Origin: Pelosinus baikalensis
Lineage (GTDB): Bacteria > Bacillota > Negativicutes > DSM-13327
Reading direction: 5' to 3'
NCBI RefSeq assembly: GCF_020819555.1
Contig: NZ_JAJHJB010000005.1
Location: 1 to 64,000, forward strand
Length of the DNA: 64,000 nt
The position numbers and the translations under genes were made by a program. The notes beneath the pieces were generated by a model, which was not told the DNA's origin, ran no database searches, and saw nothing but the letters and a program-made list of their open reading frames with translations. This document shows positions 1 through 8,148 of the stretch, one piece after another (the stretch's first letter is position 1; every line of letters starts with the position of its first letter).

Positions 1-2
1 TG

Positions 3-350
3 TGCACACAGATGTCTCCTTATACTCTCACCAAGGTCGGGCAGACTTATAAACTTGCTCTGGAATTGACGGATGGTATGAGGATGTATTATCGTTCTCC
101 AAAGACAAAAGGGGAGTATGAACTTACAGGGAATGGAAAGAAGATGTGGGTATGGCAAAACAGAAAGTACTGGTCGGATCATTATGGAACTACTTTTACG
201 GTGAATAATATTCCAACATGGGCGCATAAGCTTGTAATGTATAGCTATGATGGTTTAAAAGAAACAATTGTTTTGTCCGGTCAAGCGTCTCAGGTCTTTA
301 ACAATTTAACGGAAAGTCAAACCTATATGTTCGTTGCAAGTGTCGATTAA
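3..350 (+). CDS. Hypothetical protein, 5' end cut by the window
   Basis: The frame is open to the left edge of the window and ends at a TAA at 348-350. An internal ATG at 12 has no room for a visible ribosome binding site, so the real start probably lies outside. The visible 112 or so residues are rich in Tyr, Trp, Lys and Thr (for example KMWVWQNRKYW) with alternating polar and hydrophobic residues, as in a beta-rich domain. I see no transmembrane segment and do not recognise the family. A large structured terminator follows directly. Confidence 0.55.
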   Translation, partial: CTQMSPYTLTKVGQTYKLALELTDGMRMYYRSPKTKGEYELTGNGKKMWVWQNRKYWSDHYGTTFTVNNIPTWAHKLVMYSYDGLKETIVLSGQASQVFNNLTESQTYMFVASVD

Positions 351-355
351 AGTTT

Positions 356-455
356 AGCCGTCTTGCTTTTGATATCCCCTTGCAATAGACAGTTGAAATA
401 ATAAAACTGTCTATTGCAAGGGGAGCATATCACTTCGAGTGAGGCGGCTTTTTTA
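356..455 (+). terminator. Branched hairpin ending in a U-run (terminator-like)
   Basis: A perfect 19-bp inverted repeat (CCCCTTGCAATAGACAGTT at 376-394, complement at 405-423) has a 10-nt loop. A second small hairpin, TCACT-TCG-AGTGA, follows at about 430-442. An outer helix (AGCCGTCT at 356-363 with AGGCGGCT at 442-449, two non-Watson-Crick positions) closes both arms just before a run of T. The likely role is termination of the upstream gene. The three-way-junction shape is more elaborate than the other terminators in this window. Confidence 0.6.
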
Positions 456-473
456 TTTGGGAACATTTACAAC

Positions 474-520
474 TTGTTTTCCTCCTGTGAAAACTCTATA
501 ATTTAACCAAACATATGTTC
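474..520 (+). promoter_or_regulatory. SOS-type promoter with LexA box for the Y-family polymerase
   Basis: A -35 TTGTTT (474-479) and a -10 TATAAT (497-502) are separated by 17 bp. AAACATATGTTC at 509-520 matches the Gram-positive LexA/DinR box GAAC-N4-GTTC with one mismatch in the first base. It lies near the expected transcription start, where repressor binding would block transcription. Its place upstream of a translesion polymerase supports the assignment. Confidence 0.7.
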
Positions 521-543
521 TGTTTGCGGGTGGTGAAATTATC

Positions 544-1782
544 ATGCGTCGTACGATCTTGCATGTCGATCTGAATAACTATTACGCAAGTGTGGAGTGC
601 TTATACAATCCAGAGATCCGCGATAAGCCTGTTGTTGTTTGTGGTGATGCTGAAGCGCGCCACGGTATCATTCTAGCCAAAAATTATCTTGCAAAGGCTC
701 TAGGAGTCAAAACAGGAGATGCAATTTGGGAGGCAAAACAAAAGTGCCCTGGCTTAGTGTTGGTACGAGCAGATTTTCAAAAGTATTTACGGTTTTCACG
801 GCTAGCGCGAGAAATATATGCGGATTATAGTGATAAAATTGAGCCTTATGGAATTGATGAAGGCTGGATTGACGTCACTGGTACAGAACAAATATTTGGT
901 ACTGGCCAAGATATTGCGGATCAAATCAGGCAACGCTTGCGAGATGAGCTAGGCCTCACAGGATCAGTTGGTGTATCATGGAATAAGATATTTGCAAAGC
1001 TTGGTAGTGACATGAAGAAGCCAGATGCTACTACGGTTATAACGCCAGATAATTTTCATGAAAAAGTTTGGCCACTACCTGTTGGCGAGTTGTTGTATGT
1101 TGGTCGCTCTACTAGGCGCAAGCTCCAGAACCGTGCTATATACACAATTGGAGATCTTGCTAAACGTGATATAAGTGACCTGAAGCTATTATTAGGAGTA
1201 TGGGGAGAAACGCTCTGGCACTTTGCAAATGGACTTGATTTGGCGACGGTGCGGCAGACTAGTGAGAGCAGTATCATTAAATCCGTTGGTAACAGTACTA
1301 CAACTCCAAGAGATCTAGTCAATAATCAAGACGTCAAACTAATCATTTATGTGCTGGCAGAGAGTGTGGCAGCACGTCTACGTAAGCATGGTTTTAAATG
1401 TAAAACGGTATCTATCAGTGTAAGGGGTAATGACCTTATATCCTTTGAGAGACAAGGCAAGTTGTCGGGTCCGACATTTTTATCTAATGATATTGCTAAT
1501 AAGGCGATGGAACTATTTAAAGTAAATTACCGATGGGAGACTCCAATTCGTAGTCTTGGCGTGCGTGGTTCTGATCTAGTGACAGCTGATAGGCATGTGC
1601 AGCTTGATTTGTTTGATAATAGCAACTTGGATGCGGAAATATTGGCAGGTACGGTAGATTCGTTACATAAACGTTTTGGTCATTATAGTGTTCAACGTTG
1701 TGCAATGCTGCTGGATCGGCATCTTACTGGATTTAATCCTGAGCAGGATCACGTTATACACCCAATTTCATATTTTAAATAG
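544..1782 (+). CDS. dinB: Y-family (DinB/UmuC-type) translesion DNA polymerase
   Basis: This is a 412-residue error-prone DNA polymerase for bypass of damaged template. The first catalytic Asp is D9 in HVDLNNYYAS. The second acidic pair is D105-E106 in the motif GIDEGWID, which replaces the SIDEAYLD of classical Pol IV. The palm, fingers and little-finger regions fit the usual length of about 350-420 residues. A promoter with a LexA box at 509-520 implies SOS induction. A small conserved protein starts 12 bases after the stop and is probably co-transcribed. The family is clear, but orthology to Pol IV rather than to a UmuC-like enzyme is less certain. Confidence 0.9.
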   Translation: MRRTILHVDLNNYYASVECLYNPEIRDKPVVVCGDAEARHGIILAKNYLAKALGVKTGDAIWEAKQKCPGLVLVRADFQKYLRFSRLAREIYADYSDKIEPYGIDEGWIDVTGTEQIFGTGQDIADQIRQRLRDELGLTGSVGVSWNKIFAKLGSDMKKPDATTVITPDNFHEKVWPLPVGELLYVGRSTRRKLQNRAIYTIGDLAKRDISDLKLLLGVWGETLWHFANGLDLATVRQTSESSIIKSVGNSTTTPRDLVNNQDVKLIIYVLAESVAARLRKHGFKCKTVSISVRGNDLISFERQGKLSGPTFLSNDIANKAMELFKVNYRWETPIRSLGVRGSDLVTADRHVQLDLFDNSNLDAEILAGTVDSLHKRFGHYSVQRCAMLLDRHLTGFNPEQDHVIHPISYFK

Positions 1783-1794
1783 TAGGTGAAAGGT

Positions 1795-2031
1795 ATGAAT
1801 AGTAAAGTCTTTGTAGAAGTCACGGCCAAACATGATATATACGGTAATGTTAGACCGCTGTCAATCAAATGGGAAGATGGCAGAGTCTTTGAAGTGGATC
1901 GTCTTATAGATGTGCGCCAGGCTGCATCTTTAAAAGGTGGTGGTGTTGGTATAAGATACACCTGTAATATCATGGGCAAGCAGGTCTATTTATATGATAA
2001 CGAAGGCAAGTGGTTTATGGAACGGAAATAA
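1795..2031 (+). CDS. Small conserved partner of the SOS polymerase
   Basis: The protein is about 78 residues, starting at ATG 1795 with AGGTG at 1784-1788. A GTG at 1786 is in frame but overlaps this ribosome binding site. The sequence looks like a small beta-barrel-type fold (SIKWEDGRVFEVDRLIDV, then KQVYLYDNEGKWFMER) without catalytic motifs. It resembles small proteins such as DUF6504 that sit next to Y-family polymerases in other bacteria, though I hold this loosely. It lies 12 bp behind the polymerase and is followed by a terminator, so the two form an SOS operon. A role as accessory or regulator of the polymerase is inferred from context only. Confidence 0.7.
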   Translation: MNSKVFVEVTAKHDIYGNVRPLSIKWEDGRVFEVDRLIDVRQAASLKGGGVGIRYTCNIMGKQVYLYDNEGKWFMERK

Positions 2032-2033
2032 TA

Positions 2034-2064
2034 AAACTCCCTAGTTCTAAGCTAGGGAGTTTTC
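2034..2064 (+). terminator. Terminator of the SOS polymerase operon
   Basis: The stem ACTCCCTAG (2036-2044) pairs with CTAGGGAGT (2052-2060) and is followed by T residues. It lies directly after the stop codon of the small partner gene. Confidence 0.85.
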
Positions 2065-2201
2065 TGCATATCACTTATGGATTTCCTTCTATGATATAGT
2101 AAAGGAAACTTTTAAAAGATAAAAGATGATTTGAAGATAAAGGAGTGTTTCTTTCTATGAAATATGCCTTACACAAGGATGGATATTTTCCTATATTGAT
2201 A

Positions 2202-2405
2202 TTAAATTATCTGAATAATATCCATGTAGGCATCCCAGTGATTTACAGAGATATCATCAAGACTATCACGAGTAGTATCTGTGGCTTGCTCAGCTGCTTC
2301 TAATGTAGTATACATTAAATCCAGTTGTTCAATCGCTTCTGTATGAAGCATACGCATATGCTCTAAGTCCATTGACATAGGTTTTCGACTCTGGGTTCTT
2401 TTCAA
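2202..2405 (-). CDS. Small acidic helical protein, putative sporulation gene
   Basis: This 67-residue protein starts at a TTG preceded by a strong AAGGAGGT with 8-nt spacing, which makes it convincing despite its size. It is predicted to be helical and Met/Asp/Glu-rich (EAIEQLDLMYTTLEAAEQ), with no signal or membrane segment. A match to the sigma-K promoter consensus lies just upstream (2440-2468), suggesting expression in the mother cell late in sporulation. I do not recognise the family. Confidence 0.65.
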   Translation of the reverse strand: MKRTQSRKPMSMDLEHMRMLHTEAIEQLDLMYTTLEAAEQATDTTRDSLDDISVNHWDAYMDIIQII

Positions 2406-2439
2406 CAGGGTAACCTCCTTAAAACAGCGACTTTTGCCA

Positions 2440-2468
2440 CATAGTATGCGATAAGCGAATGGAAGGTG
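2440..2468 (-). promoter_or_regulatory. Sigma-K-like promoter
   Basis: On the minus strand cACc is followed by exactly 16 nt and then CATACTATG. The sigma-K consensus is mACm-N16/17-CATANNNTA, so only the last base of the -10 deviates. It lies about 20 nt upstream of the ribosome binding site of the 67-residue gene. Confidence 0.5.
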
Positions 2469-2490
2469 AGGGATTAGCTAGATTTTTTTA

Positions 2491-2823
2491 TTAACGATGT
2501 GATTTAGGACCAATAAAACGGATCATTTTGATCGGTATCATCATAGAAAGTGGTCTTTTGCGCATACAAACATTTACAATAATGAAATCGCAGCCTACAT
2601 AGCAGAGCGAGCCACAAAAAGAATCTTGGTGACAAAGGCGCGCGTCAACGGAGAATATTACATCATCACCTAACATACATAATAGGCGATCTTTAAACGA
2701 ATTATCAGGATATGAGTATGGTTTAGCTGAGGTGCAACATTCTTGGGGCATCATCTTTTTGTCCATGTAGTCACAGCATGGGTCCATTTCTTCATGATAC
2801 CAATGTGGATATTTGCCATCCAT
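2491..2823 (-). CDS. Cys-rich small protein, possible spore coat component
   Basis: The protein has 110 residues with about ten cysteines, including CC pairs near residues 16 and 29 and several single Cys in the C-terminal half. AAAGGAGG lies about 11 nt upstream of the ATG. The C-terminal part (GSLCYVGCDFIIVN, then IPIKMIRFI) resembles the small beta-barrel coat/spore proteins of the DUF2642 type, but this is only a pattern impression. A near-palindrome ATATGAT-AC-ATCATAT at 2862-2877 lies in its upstream region. A spore coat role is inferred from Cys content and from the neighbouring sporulation-type gene. Confidence 0.6.
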   Translation of the reverse strand: MDGKYPHWYHEEMDPCCDYMDKKMMPQECCTSAKPYSYPDNSFKDRLLCMLGDDVIFSVDARLCHQDSFCGSLCYVGCDFIIVNVCMRKRPLSMMIPIKMIRFIGPKSHR

Positions 2824-3114
2824 AACTTTGATAGCCTCCTTTATTGATATTTTCTTGGAGTATATGATACATCATATGAAGAACAGAGACATAATGATAC
2901 TGCCAGTAAACTTTTTTTCAAGAATTTATAAGACTTTTTTGCAAAATATACGAATTATTTTTTGATTCAAGGTATTATTTTGGTTATTGTGGGATATATT
3001 TCTATTTAAAATTTAAAATTTTGCGTAAAATAAATATTATTGTAAAATATGCAGGAAAAAAAACGTTCGTTTCGAATTTATAAGTGTTAAGTGCTTACTA
3101 ATGAGGTGATTTTT

Positions 3115-3366
3115 TTGGAAATAATGAAGAATAGTAATATTATCATGTATGGTTTTCTTGTATGGTTATTTATTGCGCCTAGGAACAATAGTTCTCGATA
3201 TGGTGAGTTTTTTTTGGCCTATATGGCGGCTTTATTATTTAGTCTGGTTGGTAGTTCCGAAATTCTTATGGTTAAGCCAGCAGCTTTTTTCTTCACGATA
3301 GGCGGTGTTTTTGCCTTCGTTTATGTTGTGATGCGTAAAACGATTCACATAGCAATTAAAAAATAA
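3115..3366 (+). CDS. Small integral membrane protein
   Basis: I place the start at TTG 3115 because GAGGTGAT (3103-3110) is well spaced from it. A GTG at 3091 is in frame but has no ribosome binding site. The 83-residue product has three hydrophobic stretches (MYGFLVWLFIA, an alanine/leucine-rich segment, and FFFTIGGVFAFVYVV) and ends in a basic tail, so it is probably a three-helix membrane protein. I do not recognise the family. It ends about 40 bp before yajQ, separated by a short AT repeat. Confidence 0.55.
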   Translation: MEIMKNSNIIMYGFLVWLFIAPRNNSSRYGEFFLAYMAALLFSLVGSSEILMVKPAAFFFTIGGVFAFVYVVMRKTIHIAIKK

Positions 3367-3388
3367 ATATAAATATAAATATAAATAT
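3365..3388 (+). repeat. Hexanucleotide repeat AAATAT x4 before yajQ
   Basis: Four perfect tandem copies of AAATAT lie between the stop of the membrane protein and the ribosome binding site (GGAGGT at 3395) of yajQ. Copy-number change in such a tract would alter leader length. No evidence of variation is available from one sequence. Confidence 0.8.
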
Positions 3389-3406
3389 AAAAATGGAGGT
3401 CATACT

Positions 3407-3901
3407 ATGGCTAAAGATTGTTCCTTCGATGTGGTTTCAGAGGTTGATATGCAAGAAGTCGATAATGCAGTGAATCAGACAACGAAAGAAATCAGCCAAC
3501 GATTTGATTTTCGTGGCAGCAAGGCTTCTGTAACTTTAGAGGGTATTGATATCAAAGTGACTGCTGATGATGATTACAAACTGAAGAATGTAGTAGAGAT
3601 TTTACAAGCAAAAGTTATTAAGAGAGGAATCTCATTAAAAAACTTAGATTATGGAAAAGTGGAAGCCGCTTTTAGTGGCACAGCCCGTCAGATTATCAAA
3701 ATAAAAAAAGGCATTGACAAAGAGAATGCGAAAGACGTGATTTCTTCCCTTAAAAATAGTAAAATAAAAGTACAAGCTCAGCTGATGGATGATCAAGTAC
3801 GCGTATCAGGTAAAAATAAAGATGATCTGCAAAATGCAATTGCCCATCTGAAACAAGGTGATTTTAAGATTGCTCTTCAGTTTGTTAATTTTCGTTCATA
3901 A
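3407..3901 (+). CDS. yajQ: YajQ family nucleotide-binding protein
   Basis: At 164 residues this matches the family length and opening (MAKDCSFDVVSEVDMQEVDN, then RFDFRGSK). YajQ proteins are small soluble proteins with two ferredoxin-like subdomains. Members have been reported to bind cyclic di-GMP, while others bind tRNA or nucleotides, so the exact ligand here is not known. GGAGGT precedes the ATG. A strong bidirectional terminator follows directly, shared with the convergent uraA. Confidence 0.93.
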   Translation: MAKDCSFDVVSEVDMQEVDNAVNQTTKEISQRFDFRGSKASVTLEGIDIKVTADDDYKLKNVVEILQAKVIKRGISLKNLDYGKVEAAFSGTARQIIKIKKGIDKENAKDVISSLKNSKIKVQAQLMDDQVRVSGKNKDDLQNAIAHLKQGDFKIALQFVNFRS

Positions 3902-3931
3902 AAAAACTTCCGCTTTTGCGGAAGTTTTTTT
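3901..3931. terminator. Bidirectional terminator between yajQ and uraA
   Basis: The 13-bp stem AAAAAACTTCCGC / GCGGAAGTTTTTT has a 4-nt loop and T/A runs on both sides, so it can serve both convergent genes. Confidence 0.9.
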
Positions 3932-3960
3932 ATGAACGATTAACTTTCAAAGGAGAGTTT

Positions 3961-5214
3961 TCAAATTTTATCATTTGTTAATCCCAGAAGGTCTAGTGCT
4001 TTAAAGCTTAAACTAAGAAAGATGGAGACGATAGTGGCTAAGGCCATACCTTTCATGGTGACGGTGCCGATTGTAATACTGGCTCCGCTAATACCCAGAA
4101 TTAATACGATAGAAGTTAAAATGAGATTTCGGGAACGACTGTAATCTACTTTTGATTCTACAAGTATACGTATTCCGGAAGCCGCAATGACACCGAACAA
4201 TAATAGGGAGACTCCACCCATTACAGGTACTGGAATACTTTGAATGGCAGCAGCTAGCTTGCCAACGAAAGAAAGAACAATCGCGAGGATGGCAGCACCA
4301 CCAATAACTTGTACACTATACACTTTAGTAATCGCCATTACACCAATATTTTCACCATAAGTAGTGTTGGGAGTAGAGCCGAAGAATCCTGAAACGATAG
4401 TGGATAAACCATTGCCGAATAATGAACGGTGCAGTCCTGGATTCTGTGTTAAATCCCGACCTACGATATTTCCAGTTACTACGAGATGCCCAATATGCTC
4501 AGCGATTACGACTAATGCTGCAGGTAAAATAATTGCAATTGCATTAAAGTTGAACTCAGGAGAATATATGGTGGGAGCAGCAAACCAAGGAGTGGCAGCT
4601 ATAATGCTTAAATCGACCAATCCAAGCAGGAAGGCTGCTATATAACCAGCAAGTACACCGATCAGAATTGGAATGATAGCTAAGAAACCACGGAACATGA
4701 TGGAACCTATGATTGTAACCGCTAACGTAAACAGTGAGACTGTAATGACATGAGGATCGAGTGTTTTGGCTGTAAGACCTGCCATATCAGCAGCAACAGG
4801 TGCTAGCTCTAATCCAATTACAGCAACAATAGCGCCCATAGCGGCAGGTGGGAAGACCGTATCAATCCATTTCGTACCAATGATGCCAATTAGAAATGAT
4901 ACGAGAGAAAATACGACGCCAGCAGCAATAAAGCCACCGAGGGCTGCATTATAACCATATTGGGGCAGGACAATAAAGACAGGTGAAATAAAAGCAAAAC
5001 TAGAACCTAAATAGGCAGGAATTTTACCTTTGCAGATAAAAAGGTATAAGAGTGTACCAATACCATTAAACAGTAGAATGGTTGCAGGATTCACCTTAAA
5101 TAAAATAGGAACTAGTACAGTAGCACCAAACATAGCAAATAAATGTTGTAGGCTGAGGGGAAATAATTGGAGCAGGGGCAATTTTTCTTCAACTTGAATG
5201 ATACGTGTATTCAT
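3961..5214 (-). CDS. uraA: Uracil permease, NCS2 family
   Basis: This is a uracil:proton symporter of the inner membrane, 417 residues with about 14 hydrophobic segments. It is very close to enterobacterial UraA: segments such as LQHLFAMFGATVLVP, KGKIPAYLGSSFAFISPV, PALVVIAEHIGHLVVTGNIV and FGSTPNTTYGENIGVMAIT match the substrate-binding and gating regions. In this family the Glu in AEH and the Glu in YGENIG contact uracil. The start ATG has AGGAGG upstream. The leader carries a PyrR-type attenuator, so expression should fall when pyrimidine nucleotides are plentiful. Confidence 0.95.
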   Translation of the reverse strand: MNTRIIQVEEKLPLLQLFPLSLQHLFAMFGATVLVPILFKVNPATILLFNGIGTLLYLFICKGKIPAYLGSSFAFISPVFIVLPQYGYNAALGGFIAAGVVFSLVSFLIGIIGTKWIDTVFPPAAMGAIVAVIGLELAPVAADMAGLTAKTLDPHVITVSLFTLAVTIIGSIMFRGFLAIIPILIGVLAGYIAAFLLGLVDLSIIAATPWFAAPTIYSPEFNFNAIAIILPAALVVIAEHIGHLVVTGNIVGRDLTQNPGLHRSLFGNGLSTIVSGFFGSTPNTTYGENIGVMAITKVYSVQVIGGAAILAIVLSFVGKLAAAIQSIPVPVMGGVSLLLFGVIAASGIRILVESKVDYSRSRNLILTSIVLILGISGASITIGTVTMKGMALATIVSIFLSLSFKALDLLGLTNDKI

Positions 5215-5246
5215 ATAATCCTCCTTAATAGTACCTTAGCACACAA

Positions 5247-5345
5247 TAAAAAAGACTCTTACCAGAGCAAGAGTCTTAAGGTCAATACAGGACAGGCCTA
5301 TTTAAAGCCATATCATTGTGTACCTTATTAGCCTCTCTGGACTAA
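5247..5345 (-). promoter_or_regulatory. PyrR-responsive attenuator in the uraA leader
   Basis: Read on the minus strand, the leader contains AGTCCAGAGAGGCT (5330-5343), the conserved PyrR-binding loop of Gram-positive pyr operons. It is followed by an alternative-pairing region and then an intrinsic terminator (AAGACTCTT, loop, AAGAGTCTT, U-run; about 5248-5278) just ahead of the uraA ribosome binding site. UMP/UTP-loaded PyrR is known to stabilise the first hairpin and favour termination. Confidence 0.9.
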
Positions 5346-5507
5346 CTTAAAGGTTATTTTATTAAAATGTACCATAAAATATACTGCTTGTCTATTATTT
5401 TATAAAAATAACTGGGCAGATGTAGATCTTTAGTTTACAATAGAGGATAGGAAAAAATATCTATAATGTGAATGCTGTATGGGATTTAGCTGAGAGGTGT
5501 AAATAGA

Positions 5508-6629
5508 ATGGCTAGAAAAAAAGATGACCAGGGCGTACGAATACAGCCTGGTGCAAGACAAGATAAGGGTAAAGTCTATGTTGATGAATTATATTTTCGT
5601 CATGTAGATCAGATGGAGCGTTGGCGCCAAGAATACGAGTATTCTCAATCGGTAGAAAATGCATTGATTGGAATTAGTAAGTTAGATTATGAAGAAGTTG
5701 ATTATACCTCATTGAGGGTTAGAAATCCATGGAAAGAACGAACGGTGCCTGATTGTTCTGGTGTACTGGAGAAAGTAAGAGTTGAAGAAGAACGTAAATT
5801 TGTTATGCCTATTATCATGCATACAGGTTTATTATTAATTTTTTTATTTGTTTTGCTTGCCAGTAGTAATGTGATTGCATTATGGATATCTGGAATTGGT
5901 GTAGTTACGTTGCTGGTATTAGTAGTTATGTTGCTGCAAAAGCGTCATCAGGAGATTGAGCGTATTGTATTAGAAAAGCAAAAAGAAATTGATGATTGGA
6001 TTGAAAATGAAGAACAATTAATTAAAGAAGAAAAAGAGAAACATGAGCATGAGGAAGATGAGCGAATTAAAGCAATTGAACGTTTATTAGCAGGAGATAT
6101 TGCTGCTATTTTTGCAAAAATTGATCAGGTGTTGACAGCAGCTCCCTTTCCTTTTCATGTAAGTGCAGATATTGCTATATATATGAATATTCCTTCGGTA
6201 AAGATCTGGCTGCCGCCAAAATCTATTATTCCTACGCAAATTTGCTCTTTGCAGTCATCAGGAAGACCTAGTTTTCAGGAAAAGGAAATACGTACAATTA
6301 ATAAACAGTATTTTGAATTATGTGCAGCCATTTCCATGAGAGTAATGTCTTTAATCTATGCTCATATACCATCCTTTGGTATAGGATATATTTATGGTAT
6401 GTCAAAGGACGGCAGAAACACAGAATGTTTATTTACCAGTAAATTGGATCGTTCGATATTAGAAGCTGCTTGTAATGCTGCTAATGGCTTAGCTGCCCTA
6501 CAGATTCTTAAAGCTACGTTTGATTGTGATACTTCCCTTTCTTTAATACCCTTTGAGTTCGATGATCCAGTGGAATGGGACAATGTAGAAACGAAATTAG
6601 TGCGTAATGTTCATGTGGACTTGTTTTGA
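5508..6629 (+). CDS. Two-helix membrane protein with coiled coil, unknown family
   Basis: The product is 373 residues; GAGAGGTG precedes the ATG. The N-terminal 98 residues are soluble and charged. Two adjacent transmembrane helices follow (about 99-121 and 123-144), then a highly charged Glu/Lys coiled coil (about 145-190). The rest is a globular domain of about 180 residues containing the segment IPSFGIGYIYGMSKDG. The helices, coil and domain together suggest a membrane-anchored cytoplasmic domain, but no catalytic motif is visible and I do not recognise the family. It appears monocistronic. Confidence 0.75.
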   Translation: MARKKDDQGVRIQPGARQDKGKVYVDELYFRHVDQMERWRQEYEYSQSVENALIGISKLDYEEVDYTSLRVRNPWKERTVPDCSGVLEKVRVEEERKFVMPIIMHTGLLLIFLFVLLASSNVIALWISGIGVVTLLVLVVMLLQKRHQEIERIVLEKQKEIDDWIENEEQLIKEEKEKHEHEEDERIKAIERLLAGDIAAIFAKIDQVLTAAPFPFHVSADIAIYMNIPSVKIWLPPKSIIPTQICSLQSSGRPSFQEKEIRTINKQYFELCAAISMRVMSLIYAHIPSFGIGYIYGMSKDGRNTECLFTSKLDRSILEAACNAANGLAALQILKATFDCDTSLSLIPFEFDDPVEWDNVETKLVRNVHVDLF

Positions 6630-6754
6630 CAATGCCACATGAACAAATTATAGTAAAAAAATATAAAATAAAAGGGATTTTTGATTTATTAGCAAATATA
6701 TGTAATAGTAGTAAGACATACTAAAACTAAAAATAAAAGGAGGGTTTTTGATTT

Positions 6755-7147
6755 ATGAAAATTTCTGATGTAATTCAAAGTGCTGATTGGAAAACTGAAA
6801 AACACGCTCCAGTTATTGAGGCTCCAGAGAAAGTAAAATCAGGTGAAAGTTTCGCTGTAGAGCTTTCGGTAGGGAAGGAAATTGCTCATCCAAATACTAC
6901 TGAACATCATATTCGTTGGATTAAATTATATTTTAAACCTGATAATAGCAAATTTATCTTTGAAGTTGCAGCTTCTGAATTTAATGTGCATGGTGAGTCT
7001 ACGGACGGCGCAAATAAAGGACCAGTATATGCTGAGCCTACAACGAAAGCTATTATAAAGCTTAATGGTTCAGGTACGTTACTAGCGACTTCGTACTGTA
7101 ATATTCATGGTTTGTGGGAAAGTTCTCAAGCCATTACTGTAGAATAA
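6755..7147 (+). CDS. sorA: Superoxide reductase (class II, neelaredoxin type)
   Basis: This enzyme reduces superoxide to hydrogen peroxide in the cytoplasm of anaerobes. The mononuclear iron ligands can be assigned to H17 (in EKHAPVIE, with the functional Glu/Lys pair at 15-16), H45, H51, C115 and H118 (in SYCNIHGLW). The N-terminal desulforedoxin domain of class I enzymes is missing, so this is the 1Fe form at the usual length of about 130 residues. AGGAGG precedes the ATG. No rubredoxin donor is next door. A terminator follows. Confidence 0.93.
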   Translation: MKISDVIQSADWKTEKHAPVIEAPEKVKSGESFAVELSVGKEIAHPNTTEHHIRWIKLYFKPDNSKFIFEVAASEFNVHGESTDGANKGPVYAEPTTKAIIKLNGSGTLLATSYCNIHGLWESSQAITVE

Positions 7148-7159
7148 AAATAAGGGTTT

Positions 7160-7190
7160 ACTGTTCCAGTTAGCTGGAACAGTTTTTTTT
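7160..7190 (+). terminator. Terminator after superoxide reductase gene
   Basis: ACTGTTCCAG / CTGGAACAGT with a 4-nt loop is followed by eight T. Confidence 0.9.
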
Positions 7191-7237
7191 ACCTAATGAA
7201 AGAAGTATCTTGTATGTAGCAAATCGTTCTTAAAAAA

Positions 7238-7894
7238 TTATTCTTGGTCGACTTGGCATTCGCTGGTATGATAAGAGGATAGGTTGTCACGTTCTTTGTA
7301 GGCATTTGTAGGATCGGATGGTTCTAATTGCTGGGAAGACGGAGTATGAAAATTGCTGAAGGGAGGCATATCATGCAAATCATCCATAGGTGTCATGGGA
7401 TGTGTTGCAGGATAGACCGTAGTGCGGCAGGGGTTAATTTTTTCGGGTGTGCATAGTACAGTCAGATTTGGTTCGGAGCAGTGGGAATTGGAATTAATAC
7501 AGGATTTACTAAGTTTGATTACACAAACTTTTATAACAATTAATTTATTAATGCACCTACCATTGATAAGTTGAAATTCTTGATGTTTAATAGAAGCCTT
7601 TAATTGGCAATCCATACCGGCTTTTGCGCAACAATGATTAATAAGAGCAATAAATGGAGTTTCAAAGGAGATGAAATGGACTGTTTGTGTGGAGTCAAAA
7701 TTGGATGATACAAATTCTATGCAAATATTTACATGACCAGAAAAACTGATTTGCTTATCTAAGATAATTGTTTTTTTTATGACTGGAGTAGAAGTCACAC
7801 GAAGTAAAAAGTCAATATCTGGTGTGTGGCTTGGAAGAGGTAATGAGCCATTTACTGCAATTTGTGTACTTTTTTTGCATACCATATGATACAT
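7238..7894 (-). CDS. SPOCS/DUF3794-domain spore coat-like protein
   Basis: Residues about 8-130 fit the SPOCS (DUF3794) pattern: a Val-rich strand with LPLPSHTPDIDFLLRV, then KQISFSGHVNICIEF, VHFISFETPF and a conserved long strand ending VIKVCVIKL. Such domains occur in clostridial coat, exosporium and SafA/SipL-type morphogenetic proteins. The C-terminal third is low in structure and rich in Pro, Thr, Ser and Asp. AAGGAGG precedes the ATG. It lies behind a second protein of the same kind (8149-8826), and I infer an outer-layer spore structural role. Confidence 0.75.
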   Translation of the reverse strand: MYHMVCKKSTQIAVNGSLPLPSHTPDIDFLLRVTSTPVIKKTIILDKQISFSGHVNICIEFVSSNFDSTQTVHFISFETPFIALINHCCAKAGMDCQLKASIKHQEFQLINGRCINKLIVIKVCVIKLSKSCINSNSHCSEPNLTVLCTPEKINPCRTTVYPATHPMTPMDDLHDMPPFSNFHTPSSQQLEPSDPTNAYKERDNLSSYHTSECQVDQE

Positions 7895-8065
7895 TCCTCC
7901 TTGATTTAGAGTTGCTATTCTTAGGGTAACTGAAAATTGCGGTATACTAAAAATCTATAATGATTTTGGCTAGTCTTCAGATGCGAAAAATTCGACCTAA
8001 GTGATTTATAATATCATATCAATAAGGATGACATTTGGTTACCAAAAAGACAATAATTAAGTATA

Positions 8066-8100
8066 AAAAAAAGAGGTAGTTTCCAACCTCTTTTTTTTAT
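8066..8100. terminator. Terminator after the second coat-like gene
   Basis: The stem AAAAAGAGGT / ACCTCTTTTT has A and T runs on both sides. It lies between the 3' end of the 8149-8826 gene and the start of the 7238-7894 gene, so the two coat-like genes are probably transcribed separately. Confidence 0.75.
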
Positions 8101-8148
8101 TGTATATTTTGGAAACAATAATTTGTAGTGAGACTATCTGCCAAGTGC

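Noticed and set aside
2157..2303. A 48-codon plus-strand ORF with AAAGGAG upstream
   Set aside because: It overlaps antisense most of the better-supported 67-residue gene, and its second half reads like antisense of that gene; only the first 15 codons look natural.
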